Below are positions 13,931 to 22,377 of a DNA stretch of 45,304 nucleotides, in pieces. The translations under genes were made by a program, and so were the position numbers. Source of the DNA: Mucispirillum schaedleri. Lineage in GTDB: Bacteria; Chrysiogenota; Deferribacteres; Deferribacterales; Mucispirillaceae. The notes beneath the pieces are model-generated. The model did not search any database. It worked only from the letters and a program-made list of their open reading frames with translations, and was not told where the DNA came from. The stretch lies in the NCBI GenBank assembly GCA_949287985.1, contig CASEIN010000060.1:1-45304 (forward strand), given 5' to 3'. Every line of letters begins with the position of its first letter. Positions within the stretch are counted from its first letter, which is position 1.

Positions 13931-14655
13931 CTTTTCAATAAACATATGGTACATACTTTGATTTTTTTCTGATTTAATATATGAATTATCATCTGATATT
14001 TCATATGTTATTCTGTCATTTCTTCTTAGAAAAACTATTTTAAACCTATTATCTAAAATATTGATTACACCATATAAGCCTATATTATTTATATATATAC
14101 TTTCACCTTTAAAAGATTTACTAGCACTATAATCATCTTTAAAAAGTCTTATATTCTTGGTACATATTTCTCCCTGTGGTGTTAATAAAGCAATCCCCCC
14201 CCCCCGACTAAAACTCTATGTACTTCATCAATTGCTTTTTTATATATTTCTTCATTCACACACACTAATACACCATGGTCTATTACTATATGAAAAAAAG
14301 TATCTTTAAATGGCATATTATCAACTGATGCTACCTGAATATTACCATACAGACCAGTAGAATCAAATGATTTTATACAATAATCAACAGCTGTTTGGGA
14401 GATATCTATACCATATACATTATACCCAAGAGATGCTGCATATTTTATATTTGCCCCACTGCCGCAACCTATTTCTAAAATATTTATATTTTCAGGTTTA
14501 CTTTCAGGATATTTTTTTTCAAAAAAATTTAATAATTCTATAACAATAGGAAATGGAAACTTCATCATAGCTTTATCGCCCGTTGTTTGATATAAATTTT
14601 CCCATAAATTACTCAAGGTACACCCCAAGAAATCATATTTACACTCACATATCAT
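13925..14655 (-). CDS. SAM methyltransferase with a G11 tract, phase OFF
   Basis: The open frame starts at ATG 14655 and shows SAM-binding motif I (ILEIGCGSGANI, residues 59-70), with GIDIS and DHGVLV as later Rossmann strands. At residue 151 it enters 11 G (complement of 14195-14205) and stops at TAA 14182, giving 157 residues. If the run were 9 or 12 G, the frame would stay open through ALLTPQGEIC, RRNDRITYEIS and FIEKL to a TAA at 13925 (242 residues with G9). The clean 89-codon continuation argues against a chance ORF. So this is a class I methyltransferase whose C-terminal third is switched off by slipped-strand mispairing, as in the phase-variable C. jejuni flagellin-glycan genes. It lies opposite its neighbours and converges on carrier protein 2. 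A base-count error is possible. Confidence 0.8.
14195..14205. repeat. Homopolymeric C11/G11 tract (contingency tract)
   Basis: Eleven consecutive C on the plus strand in otherwise highly AT-rich DNA, inside the reading frame of the methyltransferase. Tracts of this kind mutate by slippage and switch genes on and off. Confidence 0.9.
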
Positions 14656-14718
14656 ATTCTACTTTTATTTTCAAGTTAATTATAATATAATATGATGAAT
14701 CAATAGTCGGAGTAAAAT

Positions 14719-16257
14719 ATGAATATTCAAAAAATATTATTTCAATCTTTAAATAATTTTAGTGAAAATAATGCACTATATATAGATGATAAATATTATA
14801 CATACAGCTTTTTAAAACAGTTTTCAGTAAAAACAGCTAAAAGTATTTTAAATATTGAAAATAAAAAACAATCAGTTATTATTATGGGCTCAAGAAGTTT
14901 TTATACATATGCAGGTATTTTAGGAACTATTATATCTGGTTCATATTACACTCCTTTAAATGAGACCTTTCCCATAGAAAGAAATATTAATATAATAAAA
15001 ATTTCTCAAGCAAAAACTATAGTATTAGATATAGAAGATTTTAAAAATTATGAAACAATTTTAGATAACTTAGAAAATTATAATATTATATGCCTTAATG
15101 GTGATATTAATGATTTAAAGAAACGTTTTCCTAAACATAATTTTGATTATAAAGATAATAACCTTGAAAATATTGAAGTATGTGATGATGATACTATATA
15201 TATGCTTTTTACTTCAGGGAGTACAGGTGTTCCTAAGGGTATTAAAATATCACATTATAATATATATAACTATATTCATGCTTTTATTAAAAGAAATCCT
15301 ATTTATAGTGATGATAGATTTATACAAATGAATGATTTAACATTTGATTTATCAGTTCATTCTTTATTTTTATCTATTTTGCATGGTGCATGCTTATATA
15401 TACCTAGTAGAAGCGAAAGAATAAACCCAGTAAAATTTATTAATGACTACAGTATTACAAATATTCTAATGGTTCCATCATCTATAGCGTTTATGAAAAA
15501 AATGAGAGTATTAAAAGATAATTCACTTATGTCCGTTAAATATTTATCATTTTGTGGTGAAACATTACCTTTTGATAATGCAATATTAATGGCCAAAGCA
15601 GCACCTAATGCAAAGCTTGAAAATTTATATGGTCCTACAGAGGCTACTATTGCATGTACATATTTTGAATTTGATAAAAATACCGAAGAATTAATAGAAT
15701 ATTCTGGCTCTATGCCTATAGGAAATGCTTATGATGGAATGAATGTGGAACTTTTTGATAATAATCTAAATAAAATCATTGATAATAGTATCGGGCAAAT
15801 TGTATTATCTGGTAAACAACTTACTACAGGTTATGTTAATAATAAAGAACAAACAAAAGAAAAATTTATAATGATAGATAATAAACTTCACTATATTACT
15901 GGAGATTTAGGTAGAGTTATCAATAATAAACTAGTATTTCTTGGTAGAAATGATTCTCAAGTGCAGATAAAAGGTTATAGAGTGGAAATTTTTGAAATAG
16001 AACATGCAATATCCAAAATTAATGGCATTATTAGTAATGCTGTAATACCAACCCCTGTTGGTGCTGTTACATATGAAAATACCACTGCGTTCATAACATG
16101 TAACACAAATATTGATTTAATAAAAATAAAAGAAGAATTAAGTAAAAAATTACCAAATTATATGGTTCCTAATAACATTATCATACTTGATAATATGCCA
16201 TTAAACTCCAATGGTAAAATTGATAGAAATCAGTTAAAGAAAATATTACAACCATAA
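14719..16257 (+). CDS. Adenylation enzyme (NRPS A-domain / DltA-like)
   Basis: This 512-residue stand-alone AMP-forming enzyme activates a carboxylate, probably an amino acid. Visible motifs: TSGSTGVPKG (165-174), FDLSVHSL with the Asp (D210) that binds the amino group in amino-acid-activating enzymes, LYGPTEAT (303-310), TGDLGR (394-399), GRNDSQVQIKGYRVE (409-423) and the catalytic Lys in NGKIDR (K500). It has no attached carrier or condensation domain, so it would load a free carrier, most likely the one at 13697. Cj1307 in the C. jejuni flagellar locus is comparable. Start ATG follows CGGAG at good spacing. Its gene diverges from the phase-variable methyltransferase across 63 bases. Confidence 0.9.
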   Translation: MNIQKILFQSLNNFSENNALYIDDKYYTYSFLKQFSVKTAKSILNIENKKQSVIIMGSRSFYTYAGILGTIISGSYYTPLNETFPIERNINIIKISQAKTIVLDIEDFKNYETILDNLENYNIICLNGDINDLKKRFPKHNFDYKDNNLENIEVCDDDTIYMLFTSGSTGVPKGIKISHYNIYNYIHAFIKRNPIYSDDRFIQMNDLTFDLSVHSLFLSILHGACLYIPSRSERINPVKFINDYSITNILMVPSSIAFMKKMRVLKDNSLMSVKYLSFCGETLPFDNAILMAKAAPNAKLENLYGPTEATIACTYFEFDKNTEELIEYSGSMPIGNAYDGMNVELFDNNLNKIIDNSIGQIVLSGKQLTTGYVNNKEQTKEKFIMIDNKLHYITGDLGRVINNKLVFLGRNDSQVQIKGYRVEIFEIEHAISKINGIISNAVIPTPVGAVTYENTTAFITCNTNIDLIKIKEELSKKLPNYMVPNNIIILDNMPLNSNGKIDRNQLKKILQP

Positions 16258-16281
16258 TTACTCTTTTTTCTAGAATATTTT

Positions 16282-16303
16282 TTGCATATGGTATATAATA
16301 TGC
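16282..16303 (+). promoter_or_regulatory. Palindrome with -10-like box before glmU
   Basis: TGCATAT (16283-16289) and ATATGCA (16297-16303) form an inverted repeat overlapping a consensus TATAAT at 16294-16299. No good -35 is seen 17 bases upstream (TAGAAT). The symmetry could be an operator on the glmU promoter. Both readings are tentative. Confidence 0.35.
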
Positions 16304-16335
16304 AGGCATATATTTATATATTTTTGAGGTGTTAG

Positions 16336-17703
16336 ATGTTATCAGTAATTATTTTAGCTGCAGGCAAAGGCACAAGAATGAAATCAGAAACTCCAAAAGT
16401 GCTTTTTCATACAGCTGGTAAGCCTATGATAGATTATACTGTTGAATTAAGTAAATCATTAAATCCTGAAAAAATTGTAGTAGTAACTGGCAATATGGCT
16501 GAAGCTGTGCAGGAACACTTACAAGATTATTCTGTAGAATTTGCACTGCAAAAACAGCAGCGTGGAACAGCAGATGCTGTTATGGCAGCTATAAACCAAA
16601 TAGATGATAATGGTAAGGTTCTAATATTATGTGGTGATATGCCATTAATTAAATTTGAAACTATTGATAATTTCATAAAAAATGTTACTGAAAAAATAGC
16701 TTTTATCAGTGTAAAAATGCAGCAGCCTAAAGGATATGGCAGAGTTGTGCGTTCTTCTGATAATAATGTAATAAAAATAGTAGAAGAAAAAGATGCTAAT
16801 GAATATGAAAAACGTATTAATGAAGTAAATACTGGTGTTTACTTATGTGATGGAAAAGAACTTAAAAAGCGTCTTTCATCAATTGATGATAATAATGCAC
16901 AAAAAGAATTTTATTTAACTGATATTGTTTGCGATGGTGCAGAGGCTTACCTAGCAGAAGATGAAAGTGAATTTATGGGCGTAAATGATAGAATACAGCT
17001 TTGCACTGCTTCTAAAATATTATATAAAAACCGTGCTGAAAAATATATGGTAGATGGTGTATCAATTATTGACCCAGAATCCTGCTATATTGATGAAGGG
17101 GTTGTAATAGGCAGAGATACTGTAATATACCCTAATGTATTTATTGAAAATGGCTCTAAAATTGATAAAAATGTTATTATACGTTCTGGCTGCCGCTTAA
17201 ATAAAGCAATAGTTGAAGAAAATGTAGAAATAAAAGATAACAGCTTAATTGAAGACTCATTTATCGGCTCTGGCTCATCAGTTGGTCCAATGGCTCATTT
17301 ACGACCTGGCTCATATCTTGAAAAAGATAATAAAGTTGGTAACTTTGTAGAACTTAAAAAAGCAAGAATGGGTGAAGGCTCAAAAGCAAGTCACCTTACA
17401 TATTTAGGTGATGCAGAAATCGGTAAAAATGTAAATATAGGCTGCGGCACAATTACATGTAATTATGATGGGTATAATAAATATAAAACTATTATTGATG
17501 ATAATGTATTTATAGGCAGTGATACTCAGCTTGTTGCACCTGTAAAAATTGGTAAAAATGTGCTTGTTGCAGCAGGCAGCACTGTTACAAAAGATGTTGA
17601 TGATAATGCCCTTGCCATATCACGCACTCCACAAAAAAATTTGGAAAATAAAGGCAAGGAAATAATGGACATTAATAAAGCTAAAAAGGAAAGTAAAAAG
17701 TAG
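16336..17703 (+). CDS. glmU: Bifunctional UDP-GlcNAc pyrophosphorylase / GlcN-1-P acetyltransferase
   Basis: This enzyme makes UDP-N-acetylglucosamine, the precursor of peptidoglycan, lipid A and many surface sugars. It acetylates glucosamine-1-phosphate (C-terminal domain) and then transfers UMP (N-terminal domain). The uridyltransferase signature LAAGKGTRMKSETPKVL is at residues 7-23, followed by LCGDMPL and EVNTGVY. From about residue 250 the left-handed beta-helix hexapeptide repeats appear, with RPGSYL, NFVELKKARMGEGSK, HLTYLGDAEIG and GCGTITCNYDG. At 455 residues it has the usual length. The start follows GAGGTG. Its product also feeds pseudaminic and legionaminic type sugars, fitting the neighbouring cluster. 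Confidence 0.97.
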   Translation: MLSVIILAAGKGTRMKSETPKVLFHTAGKPMIDYTVELSKSLNPEKIVVVTGNMAEAVQEHLQDYSVEFALQKQQRGTADAVMAAINQIDDNGKVLILCGDMPLIKFETIDNFIKNVTEKIAFISVKMQQPKGYGRVVRSSDNNVIKIVEEKDANEYEKRINEVNTGVYLCDGKELKKRLSSIDDNNAQKEFYLTDIVCDGAEAYLAEDESEFMGVNDRIQLCTASKILYKNRAEKYMVDGVSIIDPESCYIDEGVVIGRDTVIYPNVFIENGSKIDKNVIIRSGCRLNKAIVEENVEIKDNSLIEDSFIGSGSSVGPMAHLRPGSYLEKDNKVGNFVELKKARMGEGSKASHLTYLGDAEIGKNVNIGCGTITCNYDGYNKYKTIIDDNVFIGSDTQLVAPVKIGKNVLVAAGSTVTKDVDDNALAISRTPQKNLENKGKEIMDINKAKKESKK

Positions 17704-17713
17704 GTTATATAAA

Positions 17714-19468
17714 TTGAAATTAGTAAATTTCATACGCTTAAAATTTAGTTACCTTATTACTAAATATGAAGATGTTGTAATTATTACAGTGGCAGTTGCC
17801 ATAGGTGTAGCTGCAGGGCTTGGAAATATTGTATTTCGCAGCCTTATACATTTTCTACAAAATACTTTATATGGTATTGAAAGTGAAGTTATGCTCTATA
17901 ATCTGCAGGATACTTCTAACTGGAAAATTGTTGTTATACCTGCTTTAGGTGGCTTGGCTGTTGGTATAATCACTACTGTTTTTAAATCTAACGTTCATTC
18001 TGTGGCAGATGTTATAAAAGCCATATCACTTCATAGAACATTATCACCTGTTACTGCCGTTTTAAAAACTATTACTTCAGCTATTACACTAGGCACTGGT
18101 GGTTCTGCAGGCAGGGAAGGACCAATTATAATGATTGGAGCATCTCTTGGCTCTGCTGTTGGCCAATTTTTTAAATTTTCTCATGTTAGAATGAGCTCTG
18201 CCACTGCCTGTGGTGCTGCAGGTGGTATTGCTGCCACATTTAATGCACCTATGGGTGGAGCAATGTTTGCTGCTGAAGTGCTGCTTGGTAAATATGGTGT
18301 TAGAACATTCAGCCCGTTAATAGTTTCTGCTGTTACTGCGACAGTTGTAAGCCGTGCATATTTTGGAGATGAAATAACTATACATGCTCCAGAATATGTG
18401 TTAAAAAGCCCGCTGGAATTACCACTTTATGCTTTAATGGGAGTATTCATTGCTTTTATTAGTGTATTTTTTATTAGGTTTTATTATAAAGTATCTGATG
18501 CTTTTAAGGAAATGGAGATACCAAAATTTTTAAAACCTGCTATTGGTGGGCTGTTCATGGGTATTATTGCCATATTCTGCATTAATATTATGGGTGTAGG
18601 CTATGGCACAATTATAGAAATATTACAAAATAAAATTCCATGGTATATATTAATCGTCTTCGTATTTTTAAAAATTGTAGCCACATCACTTACATTAGGT
18701 TCTGGCGGCTCTGGTGGTCAGCTTGTTCCAAGCCTTTTTATTGGTGCTTCTGCTGGCGGTTTTTTTGGTGGTGTATTACATTATTTATTTCCCGGGTTTG
18801 CTGGAAACCCAGAAACTTATGCTCTTGTGGGCATGGGAGCTATGCTTGCTGCTGTTATAAGAGCACCTATTACTTCCATACTAATACTTTTTGAAATAAC
18901 TCAAAGCTACCATATTGTGCTGCCTGTTATGGTAACATGTATTATAGCTAACTTAATTTCTTCTCGTATTGAAAAGGACAGCATGTTTACATACAGCTTA
19001 AGCCGTGCAGGGTTTAATATTGACCATGGGGTAGAAAAAAGCATACTAGAATCCATAAAAGTAAAAAATATTATGTTAACTGATATTATTGCCTTTAATG
19101 ATAATACGCCGCTTGTGGAAATTAAAAAATCCATAGAGAAAAAACCACATGCTTATTTCCCAGTTATTGATGATAACGGGTATTTAACAGGTGTTATATC
19201 ATTAAATGACTTAAAAGAAGAAATCTTTAGCGGCAAAAATATGGAAACTACTTTGGCGAAAGATTTTGGTGCAAGAAAGAATATAATAACAGTATCACCT
19301 GAAGAAACACTAGAACAGGCAATGCGTGATTTTGGTATTAAAGAAGTGGGCGATTTACCAGTTGTGGAAATGGAAGAAAACGGCATGAAGTTAGTTGGTC
19401 TTTTAAGAAGAAGTGATATAATTATAGCATATAATAAAAAAGTGGTGGATTTTGAACCAGATAAATAA
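17714..19468 (+). CDS. ClC-family chloride channel/transporter with CBS domains
   Basis: A 584-residue inner-membrane protein. The ClC selectivity motifs are visible: GTGGSAGREGP at about 131-141 (GREGP contains the residue corresponding to the gating glutamate), GSGGSGGQLVPSLFIG, and a series of glycine-rich hydrophobic helices through residue about 430. Residues about 450-580 form two CBS modules, which often bind adenine nucleotides. Start is a TTG 10 bases after the glmU stop with little Shine-Dalgarno; no in-frame ATG precedes the first helix. Whether it is a channel or an H+/Cl- antiporter cannot be settled here. Confidence 0.93.
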   Translation: MKLVNFIRLKFSYLITKYEDVVIITVAVAIGVAAGLGNIVFRSLIHFLQNTLYGIESEVMLYNLQDTSNWKIVVIPALGGLAVGIITTVFKSNVHSVADVIKAISLHRTLSPVTAVLKTITSAITLGTGGSAGREGPIIMIGASLGSAVGQFFKFSHVRMSSATACGAAGGIAATFNAPMGGAMFAAEVLLGKYGVRTFSPLIVSAVTATVVSRAYFGDEITIHAPEYVLKSPLELPLYALMGVFIAFISVFFIRFYYKVSDAFKEMEIPKFLKPAIGGLFMGIIAIFCINIMGVGYGTIIEILQNKIPWYILIVFVFLKIVATSLTLGSGGSGGQLVPSLFIGASAGGFFGGVLHYLFPGFAGNPETYALVGMGAMLAAVIRAPITSILILFEITQSYHIVLPVMVTCIIANLISSRIEKDSMFTYSLSRAGFNIDHGVEKSILESIKVKNIMLTDIIAFNDNTPLVEIKKSIEKKPHAYFPVIDDNGYLTGVISLNDLKEEIFSGKNMETTLAKDFGARKNIITVSPEETLEQAMRDFGIKEVGDLPVVEMEENGMKLVGLLRRSDIIIAYNKKVVDFEPDK

Positions 19469-19479
19469 GGGGGCAGGCT

Positions 19480-21633
19480 ATTTTTAACGTAGATGAAGAT
19501 TTAAATAAAAGACAGGCAGAAGCTGTTAAAGAAACAGAAGGCCCAGTTTTAGTTTTAGCAGGGGCAGGCACTGGAAAAACTCGTGTTATTACATACAGAA
19601 TAGCCCATTTAATAGTTAATAAAAATGTATCTTCCGGTAATATTTTAGCAGTAACATTTACAAATAAAGCAGCAGAAGAAATGAAAAGCAGGCTGCAAGG
19701 ACTAATAGGACAGCTTTCTAATGCTGTATGGATGGGAACATTCCATTCTATTTGCTTAAATATCCTGCGTAATGAATCAGAATATGTAGGGCTTTCAAAA
19801 TCATTTTCTGTTATAGACCAGGAAGACAGGCTTGCTTTAATTCGCCAGATTACTAAAAGCTTAAATATTGACCCAAAACAGTTTCCACCAAAAGCATATC
19901 TGCATGCTATAAGTGCTTATAAAAATACAGAAAATTACGCTAGAAATGAAGAAATTGAAGAAAACTATCATTTACTAAAAACAGTATTTCAAGCATACCA
20001 AAAAGAATTAGAACTTCAAAGGCTTGTAGATTTTGATGATATGATATCATTATGTGTGCGTCTTTTTAATAGCTTCCCTAATGTGCTTGAAAAATATAAA
20101 GACTTATATAAATACATATTAGTTGATGAATATCAGGATACAAATGCCGTGCAGTTTAGGCTTTTATACATGCTTGCTGGAGATGATGGCAATTTATGTG
20201 TTGTTGGTGATGATGACCAGTCCATATACGGCTGGCGTGGTGCTGAAGTTAGAAATATACTAGAGTTTGATAAAGTATTTAAAAATGTAAAAGAAATAAA
20301 GCTAGAAGGTAATTATAGAAGTGGTAAAAGTATATTATCTATTGCAAATAGACTAATAGAAAATAATACATACAGACGTGGTAAAACTTTAGAAGCAAGC
20401 TCTGAAAAAGAAGCAGATGTTAGAAAGTTTGAGTTTAACAATGAATATGAAGAAGCAGAATTTGCAGCCAGCACAATTTTGAAAAAAATAGAAGAAGATG
20501 GCATAAACCCTGCTGATATTGCTATACTTTATAGGACTAATGCCCAGTCATTAAATTTTGAGCGAGCATTAAAAATGGCAAATATAGCCCATAAAGTTGT
20601 GGGAAATATAGGGTTTTACCAAAGAAAAGAAGTAAAGGATATTTTATCCTACCTAAAATTTTCCAGTAATAAACGTGATGCTCAAGCATTTATGAGAAGC
20701 ATTATTACACCAAAACGTGGTATAGGTAATTCTTCTATTGATAAGATTATATCATATGCTGAAGATAACGATATTGATATAATGCAGGCTTTAAATGCTG
20801 ATTTAAAATTTTTAGCAAAGCACAGGCAGGCAGTAGAAAGGTATATTTCACTTATTAAAAATATTGAAGATATTGAAAGTATCCACAAAAAAATTGAGTA
20901 TATTATTGATGCTGTAAATTATAAAGAGATTTTAAAAAGCAGTGGTGAAGAAGCCGATGTAATTGATAGGAAAATGGAAAACCTAGATGAGCTTATATCT
21001 GATGCTGTTCGTTTTGAAGAATCCAGTGGCTATTCTTTAGCTGACTTTTTAGCAAGTGCTGCCCTTGTAACATCAAGTGATGAAGATGCAGAACATTCTG
21101 TAAAATTAATGACAATGCATGCAGCTAAAGGGCTTGAATTTAAAATAGTATTTCTTACAGGTCTTGAAGAAGGGCTTTTCCCTTTAGGCAATGAAGAAGG
21201 TGATGCAAATATTGAAGAAGAACGCAGGCTTTGCTATGTTGGTGTTACTCGTGCTATGGAAATACTATATATTACAAGAGCAGTAAACAGAATGAGAAAA
21301 GGCAGGCATAACCACAGCATAGCTTCAAGGTTTTTAGGGGAGCTGCAGTTTGGTGCTGCTTTTAAATTTAATAAAGGTAAAACACAAAATACTTTTACAA
21401 ATATTAATGGAAATTATGCAGATTATATAAAAAATACTACCAATTCTCAAAAGAAAGAGTATAATAATGATAATAGTGCTGCTTTTTCTTCATCTACAAA
21501 AGTAAGACATTCAGTTTTTGGTGAAGGTGTTGTGCTTTTTAGTGAAGGAAGTGGAGAAAATGAAAAAGTTACAGTTCATTTTAAAAAGGCAGGTATAAAG
21601 AAAATTATTGCTAAATTTTTAGAGCCTGCATAG
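19480..21633 (+). CDS. pcrA: UvrD/PcrA-type DNA helicase (ATT start)
   Basis: A superfamily 1A 3'-5' DNA helicase for repair and replication. The first ATG in frame (19681) lies after the Walker A motif, so the frame must start earlier. From ATT 19480, preceded by AAGGGGG with good spacing, it reads MFNVDEDLNKRQAEAV, then VLVLAGAGTGKTRVIT and LAVTFTNKAAEEM, exactly the helicase N-terminus. No ATG, GTG or TTG lies in frame between the upstream TAA and Walker A. Later motifs: ILVDEYQDTN, VVGDDDQSIYGWRGA, GNYRS, MTMHAAKGLEFK, EERRLCYVGVTRA. The 717-residue length is normal for PcrA. The C-terminal segment (SVFGEGVV...KKIIAKFLEP) is the usual DUF3553-like tail. Confidence 0.93.
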   Translation: MFNVDEDLNKRQAEAVKETEGPVLVLAGAGTGKTRVITYRIAHLIVNKNVSSGNILAVTFTNKAAEEMKSRLQGLIGQLSNAVWMGTFHSICLNILRNESEYVGLSKSFSVIDQEDRLALIRQITKSLNIDPKQFPPKAYLHAISAYKNTENYARNEEIEENYHLLKTVFQAYQKELELQRLVDFDDMISLCVRLFNSFPNVLEKYKDLYKYILVDEYQDTNAVQFRLLYMLAGDDGNLCVVGDDDQSIYGWRGAEVRNILEFDKVFKNVKEIKLEGNYRSGKSILSIANRLIENNTYRRGKTLEASSEKEADVRKFEFNNEYEEAEFAASTILKKIEEDGINPADIAILYRTNAQSLNFERALKMANIAHKVVGNIGFYQRKEVKDILSYLKFSSNKRDAQAFMRSIITPKRGIGNSSIDKIISYAEDNDIDIMQALNADLKFLAKHRQAVERYISLIKNIEDIESIHKKIEYIIDAVNYKEILKSSGEEADVIDRKMENLDELISDAVRFEESSGYSLADFLASAALVTSSDEDAEHSVKLMTMHAAKGLEFKIVFLTGLEEGLFPLGNEEGDANIEEERRLCYVGVTRAMEILYITRAVNRMRKGRHNHSIASRFLGELQFGAAFKFNKGKTQNTFTNINGNYADYIKNTTNSQKKEYNNDNSAAFSSSTKVRHSVFGEGVVLFSEGSGENEKVTVHFKKAGIKKIIAKFLEPA

Positions 21634-21678
21634 ATTTTATAAAAAACATAATTAATTATGTATTAAATGGAGGATAAT

Positions 21679-22083
21679 ATGTTACTGAAAAAAATTGACC
21701 ACATAGGCGTTGCTGTTAAATCAATTGAAGCTGCATTGCCATTTTACAAAGCTATGGGGGCTGATGTAAACCATATTGAAGAAGTTCCAAGCCAAAAAGT
21801 AAAAACTGCTTTTATTAAAATAGGTGAAACTACTATTGAGCTTGTAGAAGCTACATCACCAGAAAGCCCTATTGCAAAATATTTAGAAAAAAATAGAGAA
21901 GGTCTTCACCACATATGCTATGAAGTAGATGATGTGGCTGCATGCTTAAATGAACTTAAAGCTGATAATATACCATTAATTGATAATGAACCAAAAGTTG
22001 GTGCTCACAATATGCTTGTGGCATTTGTTCACCCAAAAGGTAATAATGGTGTATTAACTGAACTTGCTCAACATCAACATTAA
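21679..22083 (+). CDS. mce: Methylmalonyl-CoA epimerase
   Basis: A 134-residue glyoxalase/VOC-fold metalloenzyme that interconverts (R)- and (S)-methylmalonyl-CoA in propionate metabolism. Start 21679 is chosen because GGAGG (21669-21673) lies upstream of it; the ATG at 21667 overlaps the Shine-Dalgarno. The protein opens LLKKIDHIGVAVKSIEAALPFY with the first metal His, has GLHHICYEVDDV in the middle and ends GVLTELAQ with the last metal Glu, all typical of the family. It is the last of the glmU-clc-pcrA-mce run and is followed by a palindromic terminator. Confidence 0.93.
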   Translation: MLLKKIDHIGVAVKSIEAALPFYKAMGADVNHIEEVPSQKVKTAFIKIGETTIELVEATSPESPIAKYLEKNREGLHHICYEVDDVAACLNELKADNIPLIDNEPKVGAHNMLVAFVHPKGNNGVLTELAQHQH

Positions 22084-22094
22084 TATAAAATTAA

Positions 22095-22114
22095 AGGGGC
22101 TTTTAAAAGCCCCT
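22095..22114 (+). terminator. Palindromic hairpin after mce
   Basis: AGGGGCTTTTAAAAGCCCCT is a perfect 20-nt palindrome 11 bases after the mce stop. It lacks a run of T, so it may terminate poorly or depend on other factors. Confidence 0.55.
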
Positions 22115-22182
22115 CTACCAATAATAAGTATATTCACAAGCATATTTATGATGCTTGGAATAATAAATAATTTGAGGACTAT

Positions 22183-22374
22183 ATGAAAAAAAAATTAATA
22201 CTTTTTCTTTTATTATTTCTTTTTGTTTCCACAATTAATGATGCTTATGCATATATTAGACCAGGTGCTGGTAATGATTTAATACAAATTATAATTTCTG
22301 CTGTTGCAGGTATTGGTGCTTTTTTTAAAAATATAATTAATAAAATAAAAGGTATTTTTGGTGGTAAAAAATAA
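22183..22374 (+). CDS. Small secreted AYIxPGAG-type protein
   Basis: A 63-residue protein with a signal peptide (MKKKLILFLLLFLFVSTINDAYA), then AYIRPGAGNDLIQ, a hydrophobic segment and a lysine-rich end. Short proteins with an AYIGPGAG-like sequence after the signal peptide are often found next to membrane sulfatase-like enzymes in surface-polysaccharide loci, and such a gene follows here after three bases. The role of the peptide is not known. Confidence 0.7.
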   Translation: MKKKLILFLLLFLFVSTINDAYAYIRPGAGNDLIQIIISAVAGIGAFFKNIINKIKGIFGGKK

Positions 22375-22377
22375 AAA

